From the NCBI GenBank assembly GCA_023264995.1, contig JAHFUR010000007.1, positions 1-64,000 on the forward strand: a stretch of 64,000 nucleotides of DNA, written 5' to 3'. Both the position numbers and the translations under genes were made by a program. Positions within the stretch are counted from its first letter, which is position 1. Every line of letters starts with the position of its first letter. Shown here piece by piece: positions 24,081 to 31,024 of this stretch. The notes under the pieces are model-generated. The model saw only the letters and a list, made by a program, of their open reading frames with translations, was not told the origin of the DNA and made no database searches. This DNA comes from Acidimicrobiia bacterium. GTDB lineage: Bacteria > Actinomycetota > Acidimicrobiia > Acidimicrobiales > AC-14.

Positions 24081-25151
24081 TTAGTCGATTGGCGCCGCCT
24101 CCCGGGCGGCGCTCAGGAATAGGGACGCAAGCTCACGGAGGGCGACGATGGCGGGGGAGCCGGGGCAGGCGTCGAGCGGGGCCAGGCCCTGACGCTCCAC
24201 CTCGGCCAGCTCCGGGTCGAAGGGGATGCGGAACTGGGCGGCCAGGCCGGGGTGGTCGGGCTCGTCGCGGAAGCGGTTGGAGACGACGATCGAGCGCCTG
24301 CCCTCAACCATGGGCAGGAGGCGCCGGGCGGTCATGGCCGACCGCCACGCCGGCCCGACGACGACGACGACGTCCTCCGAGAAGGCGTGGTAGCGCTCGA
24401 ACGGTGTGGTGGGGCCGGCTTCGAGGTCGGCGATGACGTCCCAGTCGGGCTCGCCAATACCGAGCATCAGGTGCACCAGGGCGGCCACCGACTGCTTGGC
24501 CGCCGACTTGTCGGTGCCGCCTCCCTCCGACGCCGGCCCGATCTTGCCGAAGCCCAGGAACCGCACACCGTCGGGGGCGGCGGAGGCGAACTTCTCGACC
24601 ACCTGGATGGGCGTCATGTCGCCGGTGAGCTGCCATCCGTAGAGGGAGCCGGGGTGCTCTTCGATCGAGCCCTCGGGCATGCCGCCCTGGTCGCCCTGCA
24701 TGCCCAGGCTCACGGCCAGGCCGGGGTTGACGTCGAGGTCGCAGGCGAGGACCTTGCGCCCGGCTTGGGCGAACAGGCGGGCGAGGGTGGACGACGTCAC
24801 GGTCTTGCCGGCGCCTCCCTTGCCGATGACGGCCAGGCGGATGCCGAGGCCGGCCCGGGCCGCTTCCAGGGCCTCGGCGTCGACGCCGGCCACCTCGTCG
24901 CGGGCCCGCTGGGCGTAGCCGGCCAGGTCGACCTGGTGGGCCCGCATGCGGTCTCGGGCGCCGGGGAAGATGGACTCCTTCGCCAGCCACGTGCCCAGGT
25001 GGCGGGCGTAGCTGCCGGCCTGACGCTCCAGGGCCAACCACGCCGCAGTGCTGTCCGCTCGCGCCGTCAGGTCGTCGAGCACGACGAGCTGACGGTCCAT
25101 GCACTGGATGGCCCACTGCTCGCGGTTGTTCAGCTCAGGCGTGTCCCCCAC
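24081..25151 (-). CDS. second CooC/MinD-like P-loop ATPase with helical N-terminal extension
   Basis: 356 residues from a GTG start. Residues 1-90 are a charged helical extension of unknown role. The ATPase domain begins at 'IRLAVIGKGGAGKTVTSSTL', with 'KVLACDLDVNPGLAVSLGM', and has the same lysine-signature Walker A as its neighbour, but the CxxC segment is not evident. The two proteins are similar enough to have come from duplication and may form a heterodimer. TAAAGT lies 7 nt before the GTG on the minus strand, so a leaderless transcript is plausible besides read-through from cobO 24 bp upstream. Confidence 0.8.
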   Translation of the reverse strand: MGDTPELNNREQWAIQCMDRQLVVLDDLTARADSTAAWLALERQAGSYARHLGTWLAKESIFPGARDRMRAHQVDLAGYAQRARDEVAGVDAEALEAARAGLGIRLAVIGKGGAGKTVTSSTLARLFAQAGRKVLACDLDVNPGLAVSLGMQGDQGGMPEGSIEEHPGSLYGWQLTGDMTPIQVVEKFASAAPDGVRFLGFGKIGPASEGGGTDKSAAKQSVAALVHLMLGIGEPDWDVIADLEAGPTTPFERYHAFSEDVVVVVGPAWRSAMTARRLLPMVEGRRSIVVSNRFRDEPDHPGLAAQFRIPFDPELAEVERQGLAPLDACPGSPAIVALRELASLFLSAAREAAPID

Positions 25152-25158
25152 CCGGCCG

Positions 25159-25164
25159 ACTTTA
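25159..25164 (-). promoter_or_regulatory. -10 box (TAAAGT) for the second CooC-like gene
   Basis: On the minus strand TAAAGT precedes the GTG at 25151 by 7 nt, with no SD between. It lies in the 24-bp gap after cobO. Confidence 0.45.
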
Positions 25165-25175
25165 CTGCCGGATCG

Positions 25176-25700
25176 CTAATACTCAATGCCCTTCTTGGCT
25201 TTGATGCCTTGGTCGTAGGCGTGCTTGACCTTGCGCATCTCCGTCACGGTGTCGGCCAGCGCCACCAGCTCCTCAGGGGCGTCGCGGCCGGTGATGACCA
25301 CGTTGGTGTGCGGCGCCCGGGCCCGGACCCCTTCCACCACGTCGGTCACGTCGACCCAGCCGTACTTCACGGCGTAGGTGAGCTCGTCGAGGATGAGCAG
25401 GTCGAAGTCGCCCGAGGCCAGCTTGGCCGCGGCCACGTCCCACGCGTGGCGGCCCTTGGCCGCGGTCTCGTCGAGGTCGGTGGACTCCCAGGTGAACCCG
25501 TCGCCCAGGGTGTGCCACTCGATCTCTAGGTGGTCGGCCAGCTTGCGTTCGCCGGTCTTCCATTTGCCGCTCTTGATGAACTGCACCACCCCGACCCGCC
25601 AGCCCCGGGCCCAGGCCCGGCCCATGACCCCGAACGCGGCCGACGACTTCCCCTTGCCGTAACCGGTGTTGACGAGGACGATCGACTCGGCGCGGGCCAT
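25176..25700 (-). CDS. cobO: cob(I)yrinic acid a,c-diamide adenosyltransferase CobO/BtuR
   Basis: 174 residues from ATG 25700 ('MARAESIVLVNTGYGKGKSSAAFG'). The ORF track start at 25796 would run through the divergent promoter region and is rejected. It transfers the adenosyl group of ATP to the cobalt of the corrinoid. The family P-loop 'NTGYGKGKSSAAFGVMGRA', 'VGVVQFIKSGKWKTGE' and 'DLLILDELTYAVKYGW' are all present. It is divergent from the riboswitch-controlled cbiZ operon. A TACGCT box 8 nt before the ATG suggests a leaderless transcript. Confidence 0.93.
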   Translation of the reverse strand: MARAESIVLVNTGYGKGKSSAAFGVMGRAWARGWRVGVVQFIKSGKWKTGERKLADHLEIEWHTLGDGFTWESTDLDETAAKGRHAWDVAAAKLASGDFDLLILDELTYAVKYGWVDVTDVVEGVRARAPHTNVVITGRDAPEELVALADTVTEMRKVKHAYDQGIKAKKGIEY

Positions 25701-25708
25701 AGAGGGGC

Positions 25709-25714
25709 AGCGTA
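25709..25714 (-). promoter_or_regulatory. cobO: -10 box (TACGCT) for leaderless cobO
   Basis: On the minus strand TACGCT is followed by gcccctct and then the cobO ATG. No SD fits in the 8-nt interval. Confidence 0.5.
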
Positions 25715-25735
25715 TGTCTGCCGCCCTGCGGGGCA

Positions 25736-25741
25736 TATGAT
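25736..25741 (+). promoter_or_regulatory. -10 box (TATGAT) for the cbiZ-cobU operon
   Basis: TATGAT lies about 7 nt before the 5' edge of the cobalamin riboswitch, the position expected for its promoter. A -35 element is not obvious. Confidence 0.5.
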
Positions 25742-25746
25742 GGGCT

Positions 25747-25886
25747 TGCAGCGCAGGGAACCCGGTGTGATTCCGGGGCTGTCCCGCAACTGTCACCGGG
25801 GAGCAGACCTCACGCAGTGGCCACGGCCCATCCGGGCGGGAAGGCCGAGGCGAGCGCCGATCCGGGAGCCAGGAGACCTGTCTGCA
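25747..25886 (+). promoter_or_regulatory. cobalamin riboswitch upstream of cbiZ
   Basis: This is a classical AdoCbl riboswitch. It has GCGCAGGGAACCCGGTG, then TTCCGGGGCTGTCCCGCAAC with ACTGTCACCGGGG, a GGGAAGGCC stem, and the B12 box GGGAGCCAGGAGACC. GCAG and CTGC at the two ends can close P1. A 10-bp palindrome CCGGCGCCGG (25906-25915) follows and partly covers the GGAGAAAGG SD of cbiZ, a plausible expression platform acting on translation. Confidence 0.95.
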
Positions 25887-25926
25887 CGGGCTGATCCGCC
25901 AAGGACCGGCGCCGGAGAAAGGTCGC

Positions 25927-26622
25927 GTGGACGTGGAGATGCAAGTGCGGTTCCGTCAAGAGGGGGGCCGTGCCCTGCCCGTGCTGGTGTGGCGGGCGCC
26001 GGCGCCGATGCGGATGATCGCGTCGGCCGCGCACGGCGGGGGCATCGGCCTGCGCCGGTGGGTGGTCAATGCCCAGGTGCCGATGAGCTATGGCCGGCGC
26101 GACCCCGACGCCCACCTCTCGAAGCTCGGGATCTCGCTCGGTCTACCCGGCCGAGGCGTCGGCATGCTCACCGCGGCCGATGTGCGCGACGTCACGTCGG
26201 TCACCGACGCCGGCGTCGAGGTCTCGGCCACGCTGGGCCTCGGCCACCCGACCTGGGCGGCGGCGCCCGACGGCGCCGGCCCGGTGAGCCTGGTCGGCAC
26301 CATCAACCTGCTGGTCGTCCTCCCCGAGCGCCTCTCCGACGCCGCCCTCGTCAACGCCGTCGCCACCGCCACCGAGGCCAAGGCCCAGGCGCTGTGGGAG
26401 TCGGGCGTGCGGGGGACGGGCACGGCCACCGACGCGGTCTGCATCGCCTGTCCCGACGCCGGCGCCCCCCACGCCTTCGGCGGGCCCCGTTCGCTGTGGG
26501 GAGCCCGCCTGGCCCGCGCCGTGCACGGGGCCATCCTCGCCGGCCTCTCGCACACCGAACCGGTGGCACGCTCGGCGGGCAGAGGCCCCGGATCCGTCAC
26601 CAGGTCGGCGGGGGGGCGGTGA
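25927..26622 (+). CDS. cbiZ: adenosylcobinamide amidohydrolase CbiZ
   Basis: 231 residues from GTG 25927, which has the SD GGAGAAAGG 6 nt upstream. CbiZ cleaves the aminopropanol arm of adenosylcobinamide or of pseudocobalamins to give adenosylcobyric acid, so that foreign corrinoids can be rebuilt. Family features visible are 'APMRMIASAAHGGGIG', 'GVGMLTAADVRDVTSVTDAG', 'LVGTINLLVVLPERLS' and 'GTGTATDAVCIAC'. The last ~20 residues are basic and low-complexity and probably extra. The stop overlaps the GTG of cobU. It is the first gene of the riboswitch operon, so salvage and synthesis are controlled together. Confidence 0.87.
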   Translation: MDVEMQVRFRQEGGRALPVLVWRAPAPMRMIASAAHGGGIGLRRWVVNAQVPMSYGRRDPDAHLSKLGISLGLPGRGVGMLTAADVRDVTSVTDAGVEVSATLGLGHPTWAAAPDGAGPVSLVGTINLLVVLPERLSDAALVNAVATATEAKAQALWESGVRGTGTATDAVCIACPDAGAPHAFGGPRSLWGARLARAVHGAILAGLSHTEPVARSAGRGPGSVTRSAGGR

Positions 26623-27107
26623 CGGTCACCCTCGTGCTCGGCGGGGCGCGGTCGGGCAAGTCCGCCGCCGCCGAGCGCCGGGCCGGTCCAGGCCCGGTGA
26701 CGTACGTGGCCACCGGCGTGGCCGACCCCGGTGACCCGGACATGTCGGCTCGGATCGGCGCCCACCAGGCGCGGCGCCCGCCGGGGTGGTCGACGGTGGA
26801 GGCCGGCGACCTCGTCGCGGCGCTCCAGTCGTGCTCGGGGACAGTCCTGGTCGACAGCCTCACCACCTGGGTGGCTCGGGCGCCCGGCTTTTCTGTCGAT
26901 GTCGTCGGGCTGTGCGCGGCGCTGGCCGACTGCGAGGGCGACGTCATCGTGGTGAGCGACGAGGTGGGTCTCGGGGTCCACCCGTCGACCGAGGGCGGAC
27001 GATCGTTCCGCGATGCCCTCGGACTGGTGAACCAGGCCGTGGCCGACATCGCCGACGACGTGCTGTTCGTCATGGCCGGCCGCGTGCTCCGGCTCGACCG
27101 GGCCTGA
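26619..27107 (+). CDS. cobU: adenosylcobinamide kinase / guanylyltransferase CobU/CobP
   Basis: 162 residues from GTG 26619, overlapping the cbiZ stop. It phosphorylates adenosylcobinamide and converts it to the GDP form. The P-loop 'LVLGGARSGKSAAAE' lies at the N-terminus. 'VTYVATGVADPGDPDMSARIGAHQARRP' and 'VVSDEVGLGVHPSTEGGRSFRDALG' are typical CobU segments. It is a little shorter than the usual ~175-180 residues. The stop and the cobS start share TGATG, so the enzymes are translated in series. Confidence 0.92.
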   Translation: MTVTLVLGGARSGKSAAAERRAGPGPVTYVATGVADPGDPDMSARIGAHQARRPPGWSTVEAGDLVAALQSCSGTVLVDSLTTWVARAPGFSVDVVGLCAALADCEGDVIVVSDEVGLGVHPSTEGGRSFRDALGLVNQAVADIADDVLFVMAGRVLRLDRA

Positions 27108-27811
27108 TGCGCAAGGCGTTCGCGTTCCTCACCTCCTTCGGCGGCGCCGCCCCGCCGGCGCCCTCGGCCCTGGCCTGGTTCCCGTTCGTCGGCGCCCTGC
27201 TCGGGTTGGTGCTCGGCGTGATCTGGTGGGCCGCCGGCCGACTGTGGGCCGCGCCGGTCGCGGCTGCGGTCGTGGTGGCCGCCGACCTGGCCCTCACCGG
27301 GCTGCTCCATTTCGACGGGTTGGTCGACTCGGCTGACGGCCTGCTGCCCCCGCTCGCTACCGGGCGGCGCCGCCTTGACGTCATGGCCGACCCTTCTGCC
27401 GGCGCCTTCGGCGTGGGTGTGGCCGTCGTCGTGCTCCTGCTCCGCTGGGTGTCCCTCGCCGCCCTCCCCCCGTCGCCGGCGCTCCTTGGAGCCCTGTGGT
27501 GCGGGTCGCGCCTGGCCATGGCCGAGGTGGCCCGCCGGGTGCCCTACGCCCGTCCCGGGGGCTTGGCCGGCGGCTTCCTCGAAGGCGGCCGGCGCCGGCT
27601 GCCGGTCGCCGGCCTGTCGCTGGTCGTGGTGCTGGCCGCCCTGGGCCGGGGCGACGCGGTGGCCGGCCTCCTCGCCCTCGGTCTGGGCGCCGCCGCAGTC
27701 ACCGCGCTGGCGGTGCGCCGGATCGGTGGGTTCACCGGTGACGTCCTGGGTGCGGCCGGCATGGTCGGGGAGACCGCCGGGCTGCTCGTGGCCGCGGCCC
27801 GATGGCGGTAG
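27107..27811 (+). CDS. cobS: adenosylcobinamide-GDP ribazoletransferase CobS/CobV
   Basis: 234 residues, mostly hydrophobic with about six membrane helices. It joins adenosylcobinamide-GDP and alpha-ribazole to make the nucleotide loop. The N-terminal 'MRKAFAFLTSFG' and 'WFPFVGALLGLVLG', and the active-site region 'GLLHFDGLVDSADGLLPP' with 'RRRLDVMADPSAGAFGV', match the family. It sits between cobU and cbiB and overlaps both (TGATG at its start, 10 bp at its end). Confidence 0.92.
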   Translation: MRKAFAFLTSFGGAAPPAPSALAWFPFVGALLGLVLGVIWWAAGRLWAAPVAAAVVVAADLALTGLLHFDGLVDSADGLLPPLATGRRRLDVMADPSAGAFGVGVAVVVLLLRWVSLAALPPSPALLGALWCGSRLAMAEVARRVPYARPGGLAGGFLEGGRRRLPVAGLSLVVVLAALGRGDAVAGLLALGLGAAAVTALAVRRIGGFTGDVLGAAGMVGETAGLLVAAARWR

Positions 27812-28728
27812 CGGCGGCGATGGGCATCGTCGCCGACCGGTCCCTCGGCGAGCCACCGGCAGCCGTCCACCCGGTGGTGGTCTTCGGGAAGGTGATGCGG
27901 GCCGTCGAGCGGGGGTTGTACCGGGACAGCCGGTTGGCTGGAGTTGCTCACGCCGGCGTCGGCGTGGGCCTCGGGCTGGTCGCCGGCCGGCTCGTAGGGT
28001 CGACCGCCGCCGCCACCTGGACGGCCGTCGCCGGCCGGGCCTTGGGCGAGGCCGCCACCGCTGTCGGCTCGGCTCTCGCCGCCGGCGACACGGCCCGCGC
28101 CCGTGCGTTGCTGCCGGCACTTGTCGGGCGTGACCCGTCGGGCCTCGACGAGAAGGAGATCGCCCGCGCCGTGGTGGAGTCGGTGGCCGAGAACACCGTC
28201 GACGCCATCGTGGCGCCAGCCCTGTGGGCCGCGGTCCTCGGGGCGCCGGGCGCCCTCGGCTACCGGGCCGTCAACACCCTCGATGCCATGGTCGGTCACC
28301 GCTCCGAGCGCTACCAGCGCTACGGCTGGGCCAGTGCCCGCCTCGACGACTGGGCCGGGTGGGTGCCGGCCCGGGTCACGGCTGCACTGGTCGCCGCCGT
28401 CCGGCCGCGTGCTGCCGTCGACGTTTGGACCGCCGTGCGCGAGCAGGCGCCGGCCCACCCGTCGCCCAACGCCGGCGTGGCCGAGGCCGCCTTTGCTGCC
28501 GCCCTGGGCCTCCGCCTTGGCGGGGTCAGCCGCTACGGCGACCGCACCGAGCTGCGCCCACCGCTCGGCACCGGCCGGCCGGCCGGGCCGGACGACATCG
28601 CCCGGGCCGTCGCCCTCTCCCGCGACGTCTCGCTGGCGCTGGCCGGCGCGTTGTGTGCACTTTCCGTCGTGAATTCGGCGATCTCGGCCCAGATCACGAC
28701 GGAAAGTGCACGCGGAGTGCGGGGATGA
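27802..28728 (+). CDS. cbiB: adenosylcobinamide-phosphate synthase CbiB/CobD
   Basis: 308 residues. This membrane protein attaches aminopropanol (phosphate) to adenosylcobyric acid. Conserved segments are 'IVADRSLGEPPAAVHPVVVFGK', 'VVESVAENTVDAIVAPALWA' and 'YRAVNTLDAMVGHRSERYQRYGW', plus 'PNAGVAEAAFAAALGLRLGG'. The last ~25 codons are made by a long palindromic DNA element (28652-28714), giving the unusual tail 'CALSVVNSAISAQITTESA'. That sequence replaces or extends the normal C-terminus. The stop overlaps the ATG of the aminotransferase gene (ATGA). Confidence 0.9.
   Translation: MAVAAAMGIVADRSLGEPPAAVHPVVVFGKVMRAVERGLYRDSRLAGVAHAGVGVGLGLVAGRLVGSTAAATWTAVAGRALGEAATAVGSALAAGDTARARALLPALVGRDPSGLDEKEIARAVVESVAENTVDAIVAPALWAAVLGAPGALGYRAVNTLDAMVGHRSERYQRYGWASARLDDWAGWVPARVTAALVAAVRPRAAVDVWTAVREQAPAHPSPNAGVAEAAFAAALGLRLGGVSRYGDRTELRPPLGTGRPAGPDDIARAVALSRDVSLALAGALCALSVVNSAISAQITTESARGVRG
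28652..28714. repeat. REP/MITE-like palindromic element forming the 3' end of cbiB
   Basis: GTGCACTTTCCGTCGTGA (28655-28672) is the exact reverse complement of TCACGACGGAAAGTGCAC (28694-28711). The stem extends by G-U pairs at the base, and a shorter GGC/GCC stem forms in the 21-nt loop. The sequence stays in frame through cbiB and ends 12 nt before the next start codon. The size and symmetry resemble a dispersed palindromic repeat more than a terminator; there is no U tract. Confidence 0.8.
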
Positions 28729-29615
28729 TCCCGGCGCCGGCGGCCCACGGGGGTGACGGCGCCCGGCTGGCGGCGGCGCTGGGCCTCGACCCCGGGGCGG
28801 TGCTCGACCTGTCGGCCAGCCTGAATCCGGTGGCGCCCGACGCCGGCGAGGTGGTGGCCAAGCACCTCGACGCCGTCGGCCGGTACCCCGACCCGGCCGG
28901 GGCGACGGCGGCCCTGGCCCTGGCCATGGGGGTCGATGCCGACCGGCTCCTGCTGACCAACGGGGGCGCCGAGGCCATCGCCCTGTTGGCCGCCGAGGTG
29001 GGCGGGCACGTGGACGAGCCCGACTTCGGTCTGTACCCGAGGGGCCGGGGGCCGAGATGGCGGTCGAACCCCCACAACCCCACCGGCCGGCTGGCCGGGG
29101 CCGGCGAGGAGGCCGGCGTGTGGGACGAGGCCTTCTACCCCCTGGCCACCGGGCGCTGGACCCGGGGTGACACGATCGTGGTGGGGTCGCTGACCAAGCT
29201 GCTGGCCTGCCCCGGGCTGCGCATCGGCTACGTCCTGGCCCCGCCGCCACTGGTTGCCCGGGTGCGGGCCCGCCAGCCGGCGTGGTCGGTGAACGGGCTG
29301 GCCGTCGCGGCGCTGCCCGACCTGCTGGGCACCGTCGACCTCGAAGCGTGGGCGACCGAGGTCGCCGCCCTGCGGGCCGAGCTGGTCAGGGTGCTCCAAG
29401 GGGCGGGCATGCAGCCGGAGCCGTCCGACGCCAACTACGTGCTCGTGCACTCGCCGGGTCTCCGGGCGCGCCTGGCTCCCTACGGGGTGCTGGTGCGGGA
29501 CTGCGCCGGCTTCGGCCTCCCCGGCCATGCCCGCATCGCCGTCCCCGACGCCGCTGGCCTGGCCCGGCTCCAGGAGGCTCTGTTGGTTGGGGAGGCACCG
29601 TGCGCGGCGCGTTGA
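28725..29615 (+). CDS. cobC: CobC/CobD-type aminotransferase-fold enzyme (threonine-phosphate decarboxylase-like)
   Basis: 296 residues from ATG 28725. This fold type I PLP enzyme of cobalamin synthesis supplies (R)-1-amino-2-propanol phosphate or acts in its attachment. 'LDLSASLNPVAPDAGEVV', 'LLLTNGGAEAIALLAAEVGG', 'RWRSNPHNPTGRLAG' and the PLP-lysine segment 'IVVGSLTKLLACPGLRIGYV' are present. At 296 residues it is shorter than the usual ~330-360, mainly between 'EPDFGLYPR' and 'NPHNPTG'. The decarboxylase activity is inferred from context. It overlaps cbiB and cobQ. Confidence 0.85.
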   Translation: MIPAPAAHGGDGARLAAALGLDPGAVLDLSASLNPVAPDAGEVVAKHLDAVGRYPDPAGATAALALAMGVDADRLLLTNGGAEAIALLAAEVGGHVDEPDFGLYPRGRGPRWRSNPHNPTGRLAGAGEEAGVWDEAFYPLATGRWTRGDTIVVGSLTKLLACPGLRIGYVLAPPPLVARVRARQPAWSVNGLAVAALPDLLGTVDLEAWATEVAALRAELVRVLQGAGMQPEPSDANYVLVHSPGLRARLAPYGVLVRDCAGFGLPGHARIAVPDAAGLARLQEALLVGEAPCAAR

Positions 29616-31024
29616 TGGTCTGCGGGACGGCCAGCGACGTGGGCAAGAGCTCGGTCGTGGCCGGGCTGTGCCGCGTGCTGCACCGCCAGGGCGTGAAGGT
29701 GGCCCCGTTCAAGGCCCAGAACATGGCCAACAATGCCTACGTCACGCCGGCAGGCCATGAGATCGGCAGAGCTCAGGGGGTACAGGCGCTGGCGGCCGGC
29801 GCCGTCCCCGAGGTGGCCATGAACCCCATCCTCCTCAAGCCGACGGGGGAGCGGACCAGCCAGGTGGTGGTCATGGGCCGGCCCCTCGGCCACCTCGACG
29901 CCGCCGCCTACCAGGCCGAGAAGCCCCGCCTGCTGGGGACGGTGCTCGACGCGCTGGGCGACCTCCGGAGCCGGTTCGACGTGGTCATCCTGGAGGGCGC
30001 CGGCAGCCCGACGGAGATCAACCTGCTCGACGCGGACATCGTGAACCTGCGGCTGGCGGCGGCCGCCGGCGTCGCCGCCATCGTGGTGGGCGACATCGAC
30101 CGCGGCGGTGTCTTCGCCGCCTTCTACGGCACCGTCGCCCTGCTGCCCGACGACCTGCGGCCCCTGGTGCGGGGCTTCGTGGTCAACAAGCTCCGGGGCG
30201 ACCCGGCCCTGCTCGCCGCCGGCCCGGCCGAGCTGGAACGGCGGTGCGGCGTGCCGACGCTGGGCGTGCTCCCGTACCTGCACGGCGTGCACCTCGACGC
30301 CGAGGACTCCCTGGCTCTCCCGCCGGCCGCCCCCGCGGCCGGCGCTGCGATGGACGTGGCCGTCATCCGCCTCCCGAGGATCGCCAACTTCACCGACCTC
30401 GACCCGCTGACGATCGAGCCGGCCGTAGGCGTGCGCTTCGTCGACCAGGCCGCGGCCCTGGGGACGCCTGACCTGGTCGTCCTCCCCGGCACCAAGGCCA
30501 CCGTCGCCGACCTGGAGTGGTTGCGGGGCCGGGGCCTCGACCGGGCTATCGAGGCCAGCGGGGCCCGGGTACTCGGCATCTGCGGCGGCTACCAGATGAT
30601 GGGCGGCACGATCGTCGACGGTGTGGAGTCGGGCCGCGGCGACGTCGCCGGCCTCGGCTGGCTGGACGCCACTACGACGTTCGAGCCGACCAAGGTCACC
30701 CGCCAGCGCCGGGGCCGCTCCCTCGGCCAGCGGGTCACCGGCTACCAGATCCACCACGGCCGGGTGGCGGGGGCCGACCCGTGGGTCACCCTCGACGACG
30801 GCTACGGCGAGGAGCCGGAGGGGTCGTCCCGGGGCCGCTACGCCGGCACCACGCTGCACGGCCTGTTCGAGGACGACGGGTTCCGCACCGCCTTCCTCGG
30901 CATCGAGCCGTCGGGCGTGTCGTTTGCCGCCGCCCGTGAGCACCAGCTGGACCGCTTCGCCGACATGCTCGAAGCACACCTCGACCTTGGCGCCATCGCC
31001 ACCCTGCTGAAGGAAGCCCCGTGA
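29600..31024 (+). CDS. cobQ: cobyric acid synthase CobQ/CbiP
   Basis: 474 residues from GTG 29600, which has a GGGGAGG SD inside cobC. It amidates side chains b, d, e and g of adenosylcobyrinic acid a,c-diamide using ATP and glutamine. The P-loop region 'LMVCGTASDVGKSSVVAGL' and 'PFKAQNMANNAYVTPAGHEIGRAQ' are diagnostic. 'MNPILLKPTGERTSQVVVMG', the GATase Cys in 'VLGICGGYQMMGG' and the His in 'RYAGTTLHGLFEDD' complete it. The track ORF from 29282 is an out-of-frame extension. It overlaps cobC by 16 bp and cobN by 4 bp. Confidence 0.94.
   Translation: MRGALMVCGTASDVGKSSVVAGLCRVLHRQGVKVAPFKAQNMANNAYVTPAGHEIGRAQGVQALAAGAVPEVAMNPILLKPTGERTSQVVVMGRPLGHLDAAAYQAEKPRLLGTVLDALGDLRSRFDVVILEGAGSPTEINLLDADIVNLRLAAAAGVAAIVVGDIDRGGVFAAFYGTVALLPDDLRPLVRGFVVNKLRGDPALLAAGPAELERRCGVPTLGVLPYLHGVHLDAEDSLALPPAAPAAGAAMDVAVIRLPRIANFTDLDPLTIEPAVGVRFVDQAAALGTPDLVVLPGTKATVADLEWLRGRGLDRAIEASGARVLGICGGYQMMGGTIVDGVESGRGDVAGLGWLDATTTFEPTKVTRQRRGRSLGQRVTGYQIHHGRVAGADPWVTLDDGYGEEPEGSSRGRYAGTTLHGLFEDDGFRTAFLGIEPSGVSFAAAREHQLDRFADMLEAHLDLGAIATLLKEAP

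Noticed and set aside
24094-24110. Third copy of the GCCGCCTCCCGGGCGGC hairpin seen at cobM-cbiD
   Set aside because: It lies inside the end of the CooC-like ORF and only the 17-bp core matches; probably codon-driven coincidence.
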